A stretch of DNA of 64,000 nt from Perognathus longimembris pacificus (Eukaryota; Chordata; Mammalia; Rodentia; Heteromyidae). Made by a program: the position numbers and the translations under genes. The notes below the pieces were generated by a model, which was given only the letters and a program-made list of their open reading frames with translations, made no database searches and was not told the DNA's origin. Every line of letters begins with the position of its first letter. The stretch's first letter is position 1. The stretch spans positions 74,667,800 to 74,731,799 of the forward strand of contig NC_063164.1 of the NCBI RefSeq assembly GCF_023159225.1, written 5' to 3'. This document shows, piece by piece, positions 23,523 to 33,894 of this stretch.

Positions 23523-25584
23523 CTAATACCATATTAAATGGGGGAGAAACTAAAACCATTTCCCCTAAACTCAGGAACAAGACAAGGATGACCACTCTCC
23601 CGCTTCTATTCAACATAGTGGTGGAATCCCTAGCCATAGCAAAAAGGCAAGAGGAGGACATCAAAGGGATCCACATTGGCAAAGAAGAAACCAAACAATC
23701 TCTATTGGCAGATGACATGATCTTATATCTGAAGGACCCAATAAACTCAGTCCCAAAACTCCTAGACCAAACAAACCATTTTGGCAAAGTAGCAGGATAC
23801 AAAATCAACCCACAAAAATCAGCAACTTTTCTGTACACCAGCAATGTACAAGCAGAAAAGGAAATTATGAAACAATACCATTTACAATAGCTTTAAAAAA
23901 GAATAAATTATGTAGGGATTAACCTAATTAAAGATGTGAATGACCTATTTAATGAGAACTATAAAAATCTAAAAAGGGAAATCAGAGAGGACACAAGAAG
24001 ATGGAAAGACCTCCCATGCTCATGGGTAGGCAGAATCAATATAGTGAAAATGGCCATATTGCCCAAATTTTATACAAATTCAGTGAAACCCCCATCAAGA
24101 TCCTAGCTACATTCTTCACTGAAATAGAGAGAACAACCCATAAATTCATTTGGAACAGCAGAAGATCTAGAATAGCCAAAGCAATTCTAGGCAAAACAAG
24201 CAGCACAGGAGGAATCACAATACCAGACTTCAAGCTCTATTATAGAGCCATCATGACAAAAAAAAAAAAAAAAAGCCTGTTATTGGTATAAAAACAGACC
24301 TGAAGACCAATGGAATAGAATAGAAGACCCAGAAATGAAGCCACATTCTTACAGTCAGCTGATTTTTGACAAAGGATCTAAAGACATACAATGGGAAAAA
24401 CATAGCCTTTTTAACTACTGGTGCTGGGAAAACTGGGCAGCCACATGTAGAAAACTCAAAGTAGACCCTAGTTTATCACCGTGCACCACCAACAACTCAT
24501 AATGGATTAATGACCTCAACATCAGACCTGAATCCTTGAAACTATTGAAGGACAGAGTAGGAGAGACACTAGAACCTATAGGCACAGGTAAGAACTTCCT
24601 GAATAGTTCCAGGGGCACAACAGAGAGGGGAGAGTCTTGACCAATGGGACTACTACAAAATAAAAAGTTTCTGCACAGCTAAAGACATAGCCACCAAACT
24701 AGAAAGACAACAAACCATATGGGAAAGAATCTTCACCAGCGCAGCAACAGGCAAAGGCCTAATATCTGTCATTACAGAGAACTCAAAAAACTAACACCCT
24801 CCAAACCCAATAAACAAATTATTAAATGGGCAAAGGAGCTAAAGGGAGACTTCACAGGAGAAGAGATAAAAATGGCAAAGTAACATATGAGGAAATGTTC
24901 ATCATCCCTGGCAGTAAAGGCAATGCAAATAAAAAAACCCTGAGTTACCACCTCACTCCAGTTAGAATGGCCTATACTCTGAACTCAGGCAACAACAAAT
25001 GCTGGAGGGGATGCAGGGAAAAAGGAACCCTCTCCACTGTTGCTGGGAGTGAAAATTAGTACAACCACTTTAGAGAATACTATGGAGGTTCCTCAAAAAT
25101 TTCAGCATGGACATACCATATGACCCAGCCATACCACTCCTAGATATCTATCCTGAACAACAGGTCTCAGGATATCAAAAAGACATCTGCACATCCATGT
25201 TTATCACTGCACAATTCACAATAGTCAAAATATGGAAACAACCCAGATGCCCCACTACAGATGAATGGACGGACATAAAAAGTGTGGTACCTATGCACAA
25301 ATGAATACTATATAGCAATTAGAAATGATAATAATTGGTATTCGCAGGGAAATGGCCAGAACTTGAACAAATAATGTTGAGCGAGACAAGCCTAGAACAC
25401 AGAGAACAAAGGGGCATGGTCTCCTTGATATATGACTGTTAAGGTGTGAGGGGACAGTAGAGACCAGGTCTGTGAAACAAAAAAAAACTTCTTTTTAAAT
25501 GGTATTTCCACAGCTTTGAGTCAGCGACCTTACATTATGTATCTAAAACCAAACAACTACTAAACATAAAAAGGTCTAGAATAG

Positions 25585-25681
25585 GTGGCTGGGAATATGG
25601 CCTAGTGGCAAGAGTGCTTGACTCGTTTACAAGAAGCCCTCGGTTCGATTCCCCAGTATCACATATATAGAAAACAGCCAG
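25585..25681 (+). mobile_element. Lone IDL monomer (3'-truncated IDL-Geo)
   Basis: The ID-like half has a B box GGTTCGATTCC and stops at CAGCCAG, a few bases into the Geo junction. There is no Geo half and no A tail. It is flanked by AAGGTCTAGAATAG (25571-25584) and AAGGTGTAGAATAG (25682-25695), 13 of 14 bases the same, so it seems to have inserted in this short form. Confidence 0.85.
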
Positions 25682-25989
25682 AAGGTGTAGAATAGACCTA
25701 TCAGTGGATCACAAGAGCTCACAATAGCTCAACAGCTATGTACACATGATGATATAAGACAAGGATAAGCAAAAACAACACCAAGAGAAGGACACAGGAG
25801 GATTCTATTGCTGATGTTCCATTTAAAGTTCTAGGTGAATTTTCTTTGGTGTACCCTATCTGGTTACTGTATATGATTTTGGTACACTGGATATTGTATA
25901 CATGCCTACCTGATCTAGGGAAGGGAAAGAAAAACTAGGGTGTAAGATATCACAAGAAATGTACTCACTGCCTTATTATGTAACTGTAC

Positions 25990-26211
25990 CCTGGGCTGGG
26001 GATATGGCCTAGTGGCAAGAGTGCTTGCCTCATATACATGAGGCCCTGGGTTCAATTCCCCAGCACCACATATATAGAAAATGGCCAGAAGGGGCGCTGT
26101 GGCTCAAGTGGCAGAGTGCTAGCCTTGAGCAAAAAGAAGCCAGGGACAGTGCTCAGGCCGTGAGTCCAAGCCCCAGGACTGGCCAAAAACAAAAACAAAA
26201 CAAAACAAAAA
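25990..26211 (+). mobile_element. IDL-Geo SINE in an L1 3'UTR
   Basis: A complete dimer with B box GGTTCAATTCC, Geo half GGCGCTGTGGCTCAAGTGGC and tail (CAAAA)n. The 13-bp duplication TATGTAACTGTAC lies at 25977-25989 and 26212-26224, splitting the L1 3'UTR. Young by its low divergence. The 75-codon open frame inside has no meaning as a protein. Confidence 0.95.
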
Positions 26212-26317
26212 TATGTAACTGTACTCTTTTACACAACACCAGCAAAATTTAATTTTAATAAATTTAATTAATAAAATTTAACTAATAAATTTTTTTAAAG
26301 CCAAAGCCAAACATAAT

Positions 26318-26398
26318 TTTGTGTATATGTGAGTATATGTGCTTGTGAATGTGCATGTGTATATCTGCACACACTTGTGTTTGTGTATGTGTATGTTT
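26318..26398. repeat. Degenerate (TG/TATG)n tract
   Basis: About 80 bp of alternating purine-pyrimidine sequence built from TGTG, TATG and CACACA units. Confidence 0.8.
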
Positions 26399-26859
26399 TG
26401 GCTTCTTCCTTAACATAGCAGTGCTAGCTCACACTCCATTTAGCTAAATAAAAGACATTTACACTTCCCTTCAGTCTGTTGCTTTTTTAGTCTCTCTGGC
26501 AGCAGATATAAGAGAATAACATCCTGTTTTTCATGGTCAACGGTTCCTTGGCTCAACGTTTTTGAAAGAAGTATATTTAGGGAAATAATGGTACACTCAT
26601 CTCATAAATACTGTGTGGTATCTGAGAGGAGCTTAGTCTTTATTACTTACCTTACCATGCAGTTCAGTGATTTCCTGAAACATTCCAAAATGTAACCATC
26701 AGCATCAGTAACTGGCAAAATCTGTAAATCTCAACTGTTTCTTGTATCCGGTTCCAAATCACATTGGAATAATTCATTAAAGTCAAAGCCTTATTAAACA
26801 TTTACATATATAAATTAATTATAATTTCACAGAAGAAACATTTTGGAGCTTGTTTTATA

Positions 26860-27016
26860 TTTTGTTTTACTTTTGAATAATATATATTGGAGAAGTTTCA
26901 TATGTGATAATTCCATACATCCATACAGTATATATTGAATGATGTTCACCTCTTCCATTATATTCACCTTTTAGACAGATGCTGGTGAGGATATTGCCAA
27001 AAGGGAATGATACTAC
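26860..27016 (-). mobile_element. Possible old L1 3' end
   Basis: The segment TTTCATATGTGATAATTCCATACATCCATACAGTATATATTGAATG resembles the antisense L1 3' end at 50060-50120, which carries a related stretch ending ATAATCATACAGTACAATAT. Short and diverged. Confidence 0.4.
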
Positions 27017-27030
27017 ACTCAAGAAGATTT

Positions 27031-27248
27031 CTTTTTTTTTTTTTTTCTTTTTTTTTTTTGCCAGTCCTGGGCCTTGGACTCAGGGCCTGAGCACTGTCTC
27101 TGGCCTGCCTCTTCTTGCTCAAGGCTAGCACTCTGCCACTTGAGCCACAGCGCCCCCTCTGGCCATTTTCCATATATATGGTGCTGGGGAATCTGAGAGC
27201 TTCATGTGTATGAGGCAAGCACTCTTGCCACTAGGCCATACTCCCAGC
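27031..27248 (-). mobile_element. IDL-Geo SINE, full length
   Basis: The plus strand shows the T-rich tail first, then antisense Geo (AAGGCTAGCACTCTGCCACT, TTGAGCCACAGCGCCCC), then antisense IDL with GGCAAGCACTCTTGCCACTA. The 14-bp duplication ACTCAAGAAGATTT lies at 27017-27030 and 27249-27262. The B box is damaged (the usual GGAATCGAACC is here GGAATCTGAGAGC). Confidence 0.95.
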
Positions 27249-27329
27249 ACTCAAGAAGATTTTTAGTCAATCCATTTTTACACTCAGTAAATAAGAATAA
27301 TTTTATTTCTTCCTTCCCTGTTTGAATCT

Positions 27330-27960
27330 TTTAATTTCTCTCTTATATGTTATTGTTCTGTGAATTCCCGTATAATTGTATGTAAGAATAGTGTCAATGA
27401 GCAGTCATGTCTCATTCCTAATTTTAAAGAAAGTCATTTCAGTATTTCCCCATTTATAACATCATGCACTATAAGTTTGACATATATATAACATATTTTC
27501 TTAAATGTATTCTGTTTTTCAGAGATGTTTTTCATAAAAGGACATTGAATTTATCAAAGATTTGTTTTCTACATCAATTATGTTGTCATGTGATTATTGT
27601 GATTGATTCAGTATATGTGCTGGATTGTATTAATTTACACATGTTGAACCATCTTTTTTATGTGAAGCCTACTTAATTATGTTGTATAATCTTTTAAATA
27701 GGTTATTAAATTTAATTGGATTTGTAAATAATTTACTAAGAACATTTGCATCTAAAGTTTTTAAAGATTAATCTAAACTTCTCTTAATTTATACTGTTTT
27801 CCAATTTTTGAATGAGTGTAATATGGCTTCATATAATAAACTTGGTTGTATTTCTTTTGGAAATGTTTGAGTAGTTCTCACACGATTTCTACGTTAAGGA
27901 TCTGCTAGTATATAGTAAGGAATCCATAAAGCCACAGGCTTTTCTTAGTTAAGAGACACA
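27330..27960 (-). mobile_element. Old L1 ORF2 fragment (reverse transcriptase region)
   Basis: The plus strand matches the antisense of the RT core of ancient L1s in the expected order: TTTATCAAAGATTT, GTCATGTGATTATTGTGATT, CATGTTGAACCATC, AGCCTACTTAATTATG, AATTTACTAAGAACATTTGC. It is diverged with no usable frame. A 70-codon plus frame at 27464-27676 is a shadow of it. Confidence 0.7.
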
Positions 27961-27972
27961 TTAATATAGCTT

Positions 27973-28156
27973 TCCCCCCCCCCCCCCCCGAGCCTGAGCA
28001 CAGGCCCTGGCTTCTTTTAGCTCAAGACTAGCACTCTACCACTTGAGCCACAGTGCCAATCACAGCTTCTTTTGTGTATGTGGTGCTGAGGAATCAAACC
28101 CAGGGCTTCATGCATGCTAAGCAAGCATTCTACCACTAATCCATATCGCCAGGCCC
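27973..28156 (-). mobile_element. IDL-Geo SINE with a C16 run at its 3' end
   Basis: Antisense Geo (CAAGACTAGCACTCTACCAC, TTGAGCCACAGTGCC) and antisense IDL (GGAATCAAACCCAGGGCTTC). Where the A tail should be, the plus strand has 16 C (27974-27989). AATATAGCTT (27963-27972) and AATAGCTT (28157-28164) may be the degraded duplication. Confidence 0.85.
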
Positions 28157-28399
28157 AATAGCTTCAATTTTGTGGCTGGAATATTTAAGCAAAGAAGTAT
28201 TTTAAATTTTCTTTATTTAATTTTATTTCGTCAAGTAAATCTGGCAATTCATTTACACCTTCTAGATTTTTACTTTGAATAAAAGAATATAAGAAGATAG
28301 AATTAACCTCCAGAAAATAGCTTAAAAATAAAAGATAGGAAAAAAAGAAAGTATTGTAAAAATAAAGACAATTTGAAATAGAAATACACGATTTTAATT

Positions 28400-28904
28400 T
28401 TTATTTTCATGTTATTGTCAAATTGATTTGCAGAGAGGTTACAGTTTCATACATTAGGCCTTGGGTACATTTCTTGTACTGTTTGTTACCTCCTCCCTCA
28501 TTCCCTCCTCCCCCTCCCCCTTTTCCCCCTCCTCCCCTGAGTTGTTCATTTGCTTTACACCAAATGGTCTTTCAAGTATTGCTTTTGGAGTCGTTGGTTT
28601 TTTGTCTCTCGATTTTGATATTCCCTTTCATTTCCCTAGTTCTAATACCAGTATATACAGTATCCAGTGTATTCAGATGAGATACAGTGATAGTGTGAGT
28701 ACAACCACAGGAAGGGATACAAGAGGATCATCAAAAAAGAAAAAGCTACGGTTTCACATGACATGTTGAAAATAATTACAACAGTGATATAACAGTTGTT
28801 TCCATAACATGGAGTTCATTTAGCATCATCTTATGTGTGCATAGAGGCTTAGCTATTAGGCTCTTGTGAGCCTCTGCTGTGACTAGCCTAAACCTGTGCT
28901 AATT
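28400..28904 (-). other. L1 3'UTR of the full-length copy
   Basis: The antisense reading shows the C-rich complement of the G-rich tract at about 28490-28545 and the AATAAC end near 28412. It shares landmarks with the L1 tails at 12890, 35852, 48975 and 56395. The open frames on the plus strand here (85 and 102 codons) are antisense 3'UTR. Confidence 0.8.
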
Positions 28905-31900
28905 ATTCCACATGAGAAAGACCATGGAGTCCATGGTTCTTTGGGTCTAACTCACTTCACTTAGTATAATTTTTTCCAAGATCTTCCATTTCCTTACAAA
29001 TGGGGCCGTGCCATTCTTTCGGATAGAGACATAAAATTCCACTGTGTATATGTACCATATTTTCCTGATCCATTCGTCTACTGAGGGTCATCGGGGTTGG
29101 TGCCATATTTTAGCTATGACAAATTGTGCTTCGATGAACACTGTGGTGCTGATGGCATTAGTCTGTTCTTGTTTGTGGTCTTTTGGGTAGATTCCCAAAA
29201 GCGGGGCTGCTGGGTCATAGGGGAGCCCTGTGTTTAGCCTTCTGAGGAATATCCATACTGCTTGCCAGAGTGGCTGAACCAGTTTACATTCCCACCAACA
29301 ATGAAGTAGGGTTCCCTTTTGGCCACATCCCCTCCAACATTTGTTATTGTTAGTTTTCGTGATATAGAACATTCGTACTGGGGTGAGATGGAATCTCAAT
29401 GTTGTTTTGATTTGCATTTCATTTATGGCCAATGATGTAGAGCACTTTTTTATATGTCTCTTGGCCATTCTCGTTTCCTCATCAGAGAAGTCTCTTTTTA
29501 AGTCTTTAGCCCACTTGATGAGGGGGCTGTTGGTTCTTTGAGGTTTTGTTTTGGAGAACTTTAATTTTTTTTATTTCTGCATATATTTTAGATATGAGGC
29601 TTTTGCCCTTTGTATGTCCAGTAAAGATCTTTTCCCAATCTGTGGGCTTCCTGTTTATCTTGCTAGCTATGTCCTTTGCCTGCAGAAGCTCTGCAGTTTG
29701 ATGCAGTCCCATTTGTCCAACCTTTCTTTGATTTGTAGCATTTCTGGGCATTTATTAAGGAAATTTTGTCCTGTGCCAAAGAGACCAAGTGTTTCTCCGT
29801 GCCTTTTTGTATTATTTTCAGTGTATCTTTTTTAATTTCGAGGTCTTTGATCCATTTGGAACTGACTTGAGTGCAGGGTGATATATAAGGATCTAGTTTT
29901 AGTTTGTTGCAAGTTTTAAACAGGTTTGCCAGCACCATTTGTTAAAGAGGATATCTTTCTTCCATCAAATTTTTTGGCTCCTTTATCAAAGATTAAGTAG
30001 GCATAGTTCTGCAGGTTCATTTTTGGGTTTTCAGTCTGTTCCGCTGGTCTTCAGGCCTGTTTCTGTGCCAATACCAAGCTGTTTTTATTACTATAGCTTT
30101 TTAATACAGCTTGAAGTCGGTTATTGTAATTTCTCCAGCACAATTCTTTCTTCTTAGAATTGTTTTTGCTCTTCGTGTTCTTTTATTGTTCCATATAAAG
30201 TTCTGGATTGCTTCCTCTATTTCATTAAAAAATGGTGTTTGGGATATTAATGGGTACTGCATTGAAATTTTAGATAGCCTTTGGCAATATTGCCATTTTG
30301 ACAATATTAATCTCCCCAATCCAGGAGCATGGGAGGTTTTTCCATTTCCTTAGTTCTGCCTTAATTTTGTTTTTTATGTTTTTAAAGTTTTCATCATAGT
30401 AGTCTTTCACTTCTTTTGGTTAAGGTTATTCCTAGGTATTTTATGTTTTTTGAGACTATTGCAAAAGTAGTTGCTTTCCTGATTTCGGCCTCAGTCTTCA
30501 AGTAGAAAGGCCATTGATTTTTGAGGGTTTATTTGATATCCTGCTACTTTGCCAAATTGTTTGATCAGTTCTAGTAACTTGGAGTAGAGTCTATGGGATT
30601 CTTTAGGTGTAGGATAATGTCATTTGTGAAGAAGAAAGTTTCACTTCATCTTTTCTTATTTGCATCTCCTTTATGTTTTCTTCTTGCCTAATTGCTCTGG
30701 ATAGGTTTTCTAGTACTATTTTGAAGAGCCGAGTAGAGAGCAGACATCCCTGTGTTGCTCATGATTTTAAAGGGAATGGCTTTAGCTTTTCACCGTTTAG
30801 AATTATCCTTCCTGTTGGTTTGTCACAGAGTGCCTTTATTATATTCAGGAATGTTACCTGGAATCCCAGTTTTTCCAGGACTTTTATCATAAATGGGTGC
30901 TGGATTTTATCAAATGCCTTTTCCACATCTAGGGATATAACTATGTGATTCTTTACGTTGCTCCAGTTGATGTTTCGGATTACATTAATTGACTTGTATA
31001 TATATTGAACCAACTTTGCATCCCAGGGATGAATCCTTTTTTATCGTGGTGTATTATTTTTGTGATTACTTGTTGAAGCTGACTGGCTAGAATTTTGTTG
31101 AGTATTTTTTCATCAATGTTCATCAGGGAAATCGGTCTAGAGTTCTCTTTCTGATAGAATGTGTTTGGTAGAGAATTTTCTCTTTCAATTTCATTGAAGA
31201 GTTTGAGAAATATTGGTTTGAGTTCTCTTTTGAAGGTGTTGTAGAATTCTGCTCTGAATCTGTCTGGACCTGGGCTGTGCTTGGATGGGAGATCTCTTAT
31301 TGCCATTTCTATTTCAATGCTGGATATGATTCTGTTTAGATGGTTTAAATCTTCGTGGTTGAGTTTGGGGATATCAACTTTCTCTAAGAAATCGTCCATT
31401 TCTTCCAGGTTCTCGAATTTGTTGGCATAAAGGTTTACAAAATAGTCCCTTGTTGTGCTCTGAATTTTGGTTGTTTCTGTGGTGATGTTACCTGTTTCAT
31501 CTCTGTTCTTGTTTATTTGGGTGTACTGCCTTTGTATTTTGGTCAGATTTGCTAGGGGTCTGTCTATATTGTTAATTTTTTTAAAGAACCAACTCTTTGT
31601 TTTGTTGATTGTTTCAATGGTTTTCTTTGACTCTAAGTCATTTAATTCTGATTTCATTTTAATTATTTGCTTCTGTCTTTTGGTTTGTGCTTTGAATTGT
31701 TGTTCTCTTTCAAGGAGCTTAAGGTGCTTCCTTAAATTGTTCCATTGCTGTTTCTCCAGATTGTTGACATAGGCGCTCAGAGATATATATTTTCCTCTGA
31801 ACACTGCCTTTGCTGTGTCCCAAAGGAGGTGGTACTTTGTGTTCTCATCTTGGTTTAATTCCAAAAACATTTGAATTTCTATTCTAATTTCTTCAATGAC

Positions 31901-32690
31901 CCACTGATGGTTCAGCATTGTGTTGTTTAGTCCCCATGAATTGTAGGATTTTCTGTTTTGGCTGTTTGAATTGAGCTCTAATTTTATTCCATTGTGGCCT
32001 AACAGAATGCAGGGAATGATTTTTGATACTTCTGAATTTGTACAGATTTTCTTTGTGCCCTAAGATGTGACCTATTTTGGAGAATGTTTCATGTTATGCT
32101 GAAAAGAATGTGTATTCTGGTGTTGCTGGATGGAATATTCTGTAGATGTTGATTAAATCTAGTTGGTCTATGCAGTTGTTTAGTTCTGTGGTGTCCTTGT
32201 TCAGTTTTTGGCATGTTGATCTGTCCAGGGGTGACAGTGGAGTGTTAAAGTCTCCAACAATCAACATATTTGCATCTGTGTTTTTAGAGTCAGTAGTATT
32301 TGATGAAGTTGGGTGCTCCTGTATTTGGGGTGTAGATATTTAGGATGGTTATATCCTCCTGTAGGAGAGATCTCTTTATTATTATGTAGTAACCTTCTTT
32401 GTCTCTTCTTTCTGTTTTTAATTTGAAGTCAATTTTATCTAATACTAGGATTGCAACTCCAGTGTGCTTATGGGAGCCATTTGCTTGGTAGATTTTATTC
32501 CAGCCTTTCACTTTTAGAAGATATTAGCTTTTGCTGGATAGATGTGTCTCTTGAAGGCAGCAGAAAGTTGGATCTTGATTTTTGATCCAACTTATGAGCC
32601 TATATCATTTAATTGGAGAATTAGCCTATGTCATTTAAGTCCATTAATGTTGAGGGTTAAGACTGAGTGGTGATCCTTTGTTCCTTTCAT
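28905..32690 (-). pseudogene. L1 ORF2 remnant (endonuclease-reverse transcriptase)
   Basis: ORF2 normally encodes an APE-like endonuclease, a reverse transcriptase and a cysteine-rich C-terminus that copy L1 RNA into a nicked target. Visible here: LTLNINGLK (start, about 32660), the endonuclease part with VAILVLDKIDFKLKT (about 32440) and ILNIYTPN, a 312-codon open stretch at 30980-31918 with [34 protein letters not shown] (about 30920), and the C-terminus [13 protein letters not shown] and [12 protein letters not shown] (about 29330). The catalytic-loop motif near 30610, usually FADD, reads FTND, so a metal-binding aspartate is lost. Stops near 32290, 30980 and elsewhere break the frame. Confidence 0.9.
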
Positions 32691-32789
32691 TATAGCTATT
32701 TTGTTAAAAGCTGTGTCTTCTCATTTCTTGATCTACAATTCTGATTTTCTATTTAGGGTTCATTTCTCTGTCTGTATTGTGATCTTGAT

Positions 32790-33894
32790 TATTTTCCCTG
32801 TATAGTACATCTTTGAGGATTTTTCTGTAAAGCTGGTATGGTGGCGATATATTGTTTCAGTTTTTCTTTACTGTGGAAGACTTTTATTTGATCTTCAGCT
32901 ATAAATGAGCATTTAGCTGAGTACAGTTTTCTTGTTGATAGTTATTTTTATTTAGGGCTTGGCATACCTCATTCCAGGCTCTCCTTGCTTTCATGGTCTC
33001 TACTGAGAAGTCTGGGGTAATTCTCATTGGTTGTCCTTTATATGTGATTATTTTCTTCTCCCTAGCAGCTTTAAGGATTCTTTCTTTGAACTTTATTGAT
33101 CCTGTTTTGTTCACATTGTGTAAGTGGGATGTCCTTTTCTGGTCTGGTCATTTTGGGGTTCTAAATTCTTCTTGTATCTGGATAGGCCTATCCTTCTGGA
33201 TATTTGGGAAGTTCTCAGCTAATATTCTGTTAAATAGGTTGCCTATTCCATTGGCTTCTTTCTCTTGGTTTTCCTCCATACCTATTAGCCTTCATTTGGG
33301 CTTCCTCATTGTATCTTGGAGCTTCTGGAATGATCTGTTTTGCCGATTGGATTGGTTTTATGTTATTTTTTGTTCTTTCTCCATAGATTCTAGAGAATCT
33401 TCAGTTTTTGAGATTCAATCTAGTCTGTTTGATCTAGTCTGTACTATAGCTACTTGATTTCGAATGTCTCTTTCTTCTAACTGTTCTTTCTTGATGGTTT
33501 CCATGTCTTTGCTCTAATTTTCTCTTAGGTCCTGTATGGGCTTCTTTACTTCATTAATTTGGTTCTGAAGGCTGTCTCTCAAATCTTTTAGCTGGGTAGC
33601 TATCTTTTCATTGGACTCTTGAAGTTCATTTATCTTTCTCTTTGTGGAGGCCATGAAGTCCTCTATTACTTTATGGACAGATAAATGTATTAAACTTTGG
33701 TTCACCTCCTCATGCTCTAGAATAGTTATCTGAAGAGATTCAAACTTTTCATTTAACATTTTTATCAGTAGAGTTTGTAGAGCATTTTGAGGGTTCTCTT
33801 CTGGGTCTTTGATTGATTTCTCTGCTTCCTGCTTGTTTTTAGTGGGAGTTGAGATTCCCTTGTTTGCCGTCTTTCTTGTGCTTCTTCTGCCCAT
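32790..33894 (-). pseudogene. L1 ORF1 remnant (RNA-binding chaperone)
   Basis: ORF1 normally makes a trimeric RNA-binding protein that coats L1 RNA. The start MGRRSTRKTANKG (33894) is followed by a charged, heptad-rich coiled-coil segment (KINELQESNEKIATQLKDLR, about 33570-33640). The RRM/C-terminal region follows, with KERILKAAREKKIITYKGQP, MRITPDF and ETMKARRAW (about 32960-33090), a hallmark of L1 ORF1p. Most of it stays in one frame, broken by stops near 33514 and others up to 33115. A small frameshift near 32935 precedes the last part (AEDQIKVFHSKEKL, about 32840-32885). Confidence 0.85.

Larger units (their letters stand above)
21003..26290 (+). mobile_element. 5'-truncated L1 with nested LTR and two SINEs
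   Basis: The element enters within the ORF2 endonuclease domain (VAILMSDKLDLSLKS, VINLYSP near 21200-21230). It continues through the RT fingers ([15 protein letters not shown] near 22300) and the catalytic-loop region (LLADDMILYLKDP near 23700, where L replaces the usual F) to the C-terminus ([12 protein letters not shown] near 25005, MDIPYDPAIPLL near 25107). The 3'UTR runs on past 25440. Stops and frameshifts break the frame many times. It is interrupted by a solo LTR (22815-23522), a lone IDL (25585-25681) and an IDL-Geo (25990-26211). Removing these restores continuous L1 sequence at each site. It is inactive. The short open frames listed across it are remnants of ORF2. Confidence 0.9.

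Noticed and set aside
30980..31918. 312-codon open frame that looks like a real gene
   Set aside because: It is an uninterrupted part of a dead L1 ORF2 (RT region with SPGPD). The element around it has stops and a lost catalytic aspartate.
33494..33894. 126-codon open frame with coiled-coil character
   Set aside because: It is the N-terminal part of L1 ORF1 and not a host coiled-coil gene.
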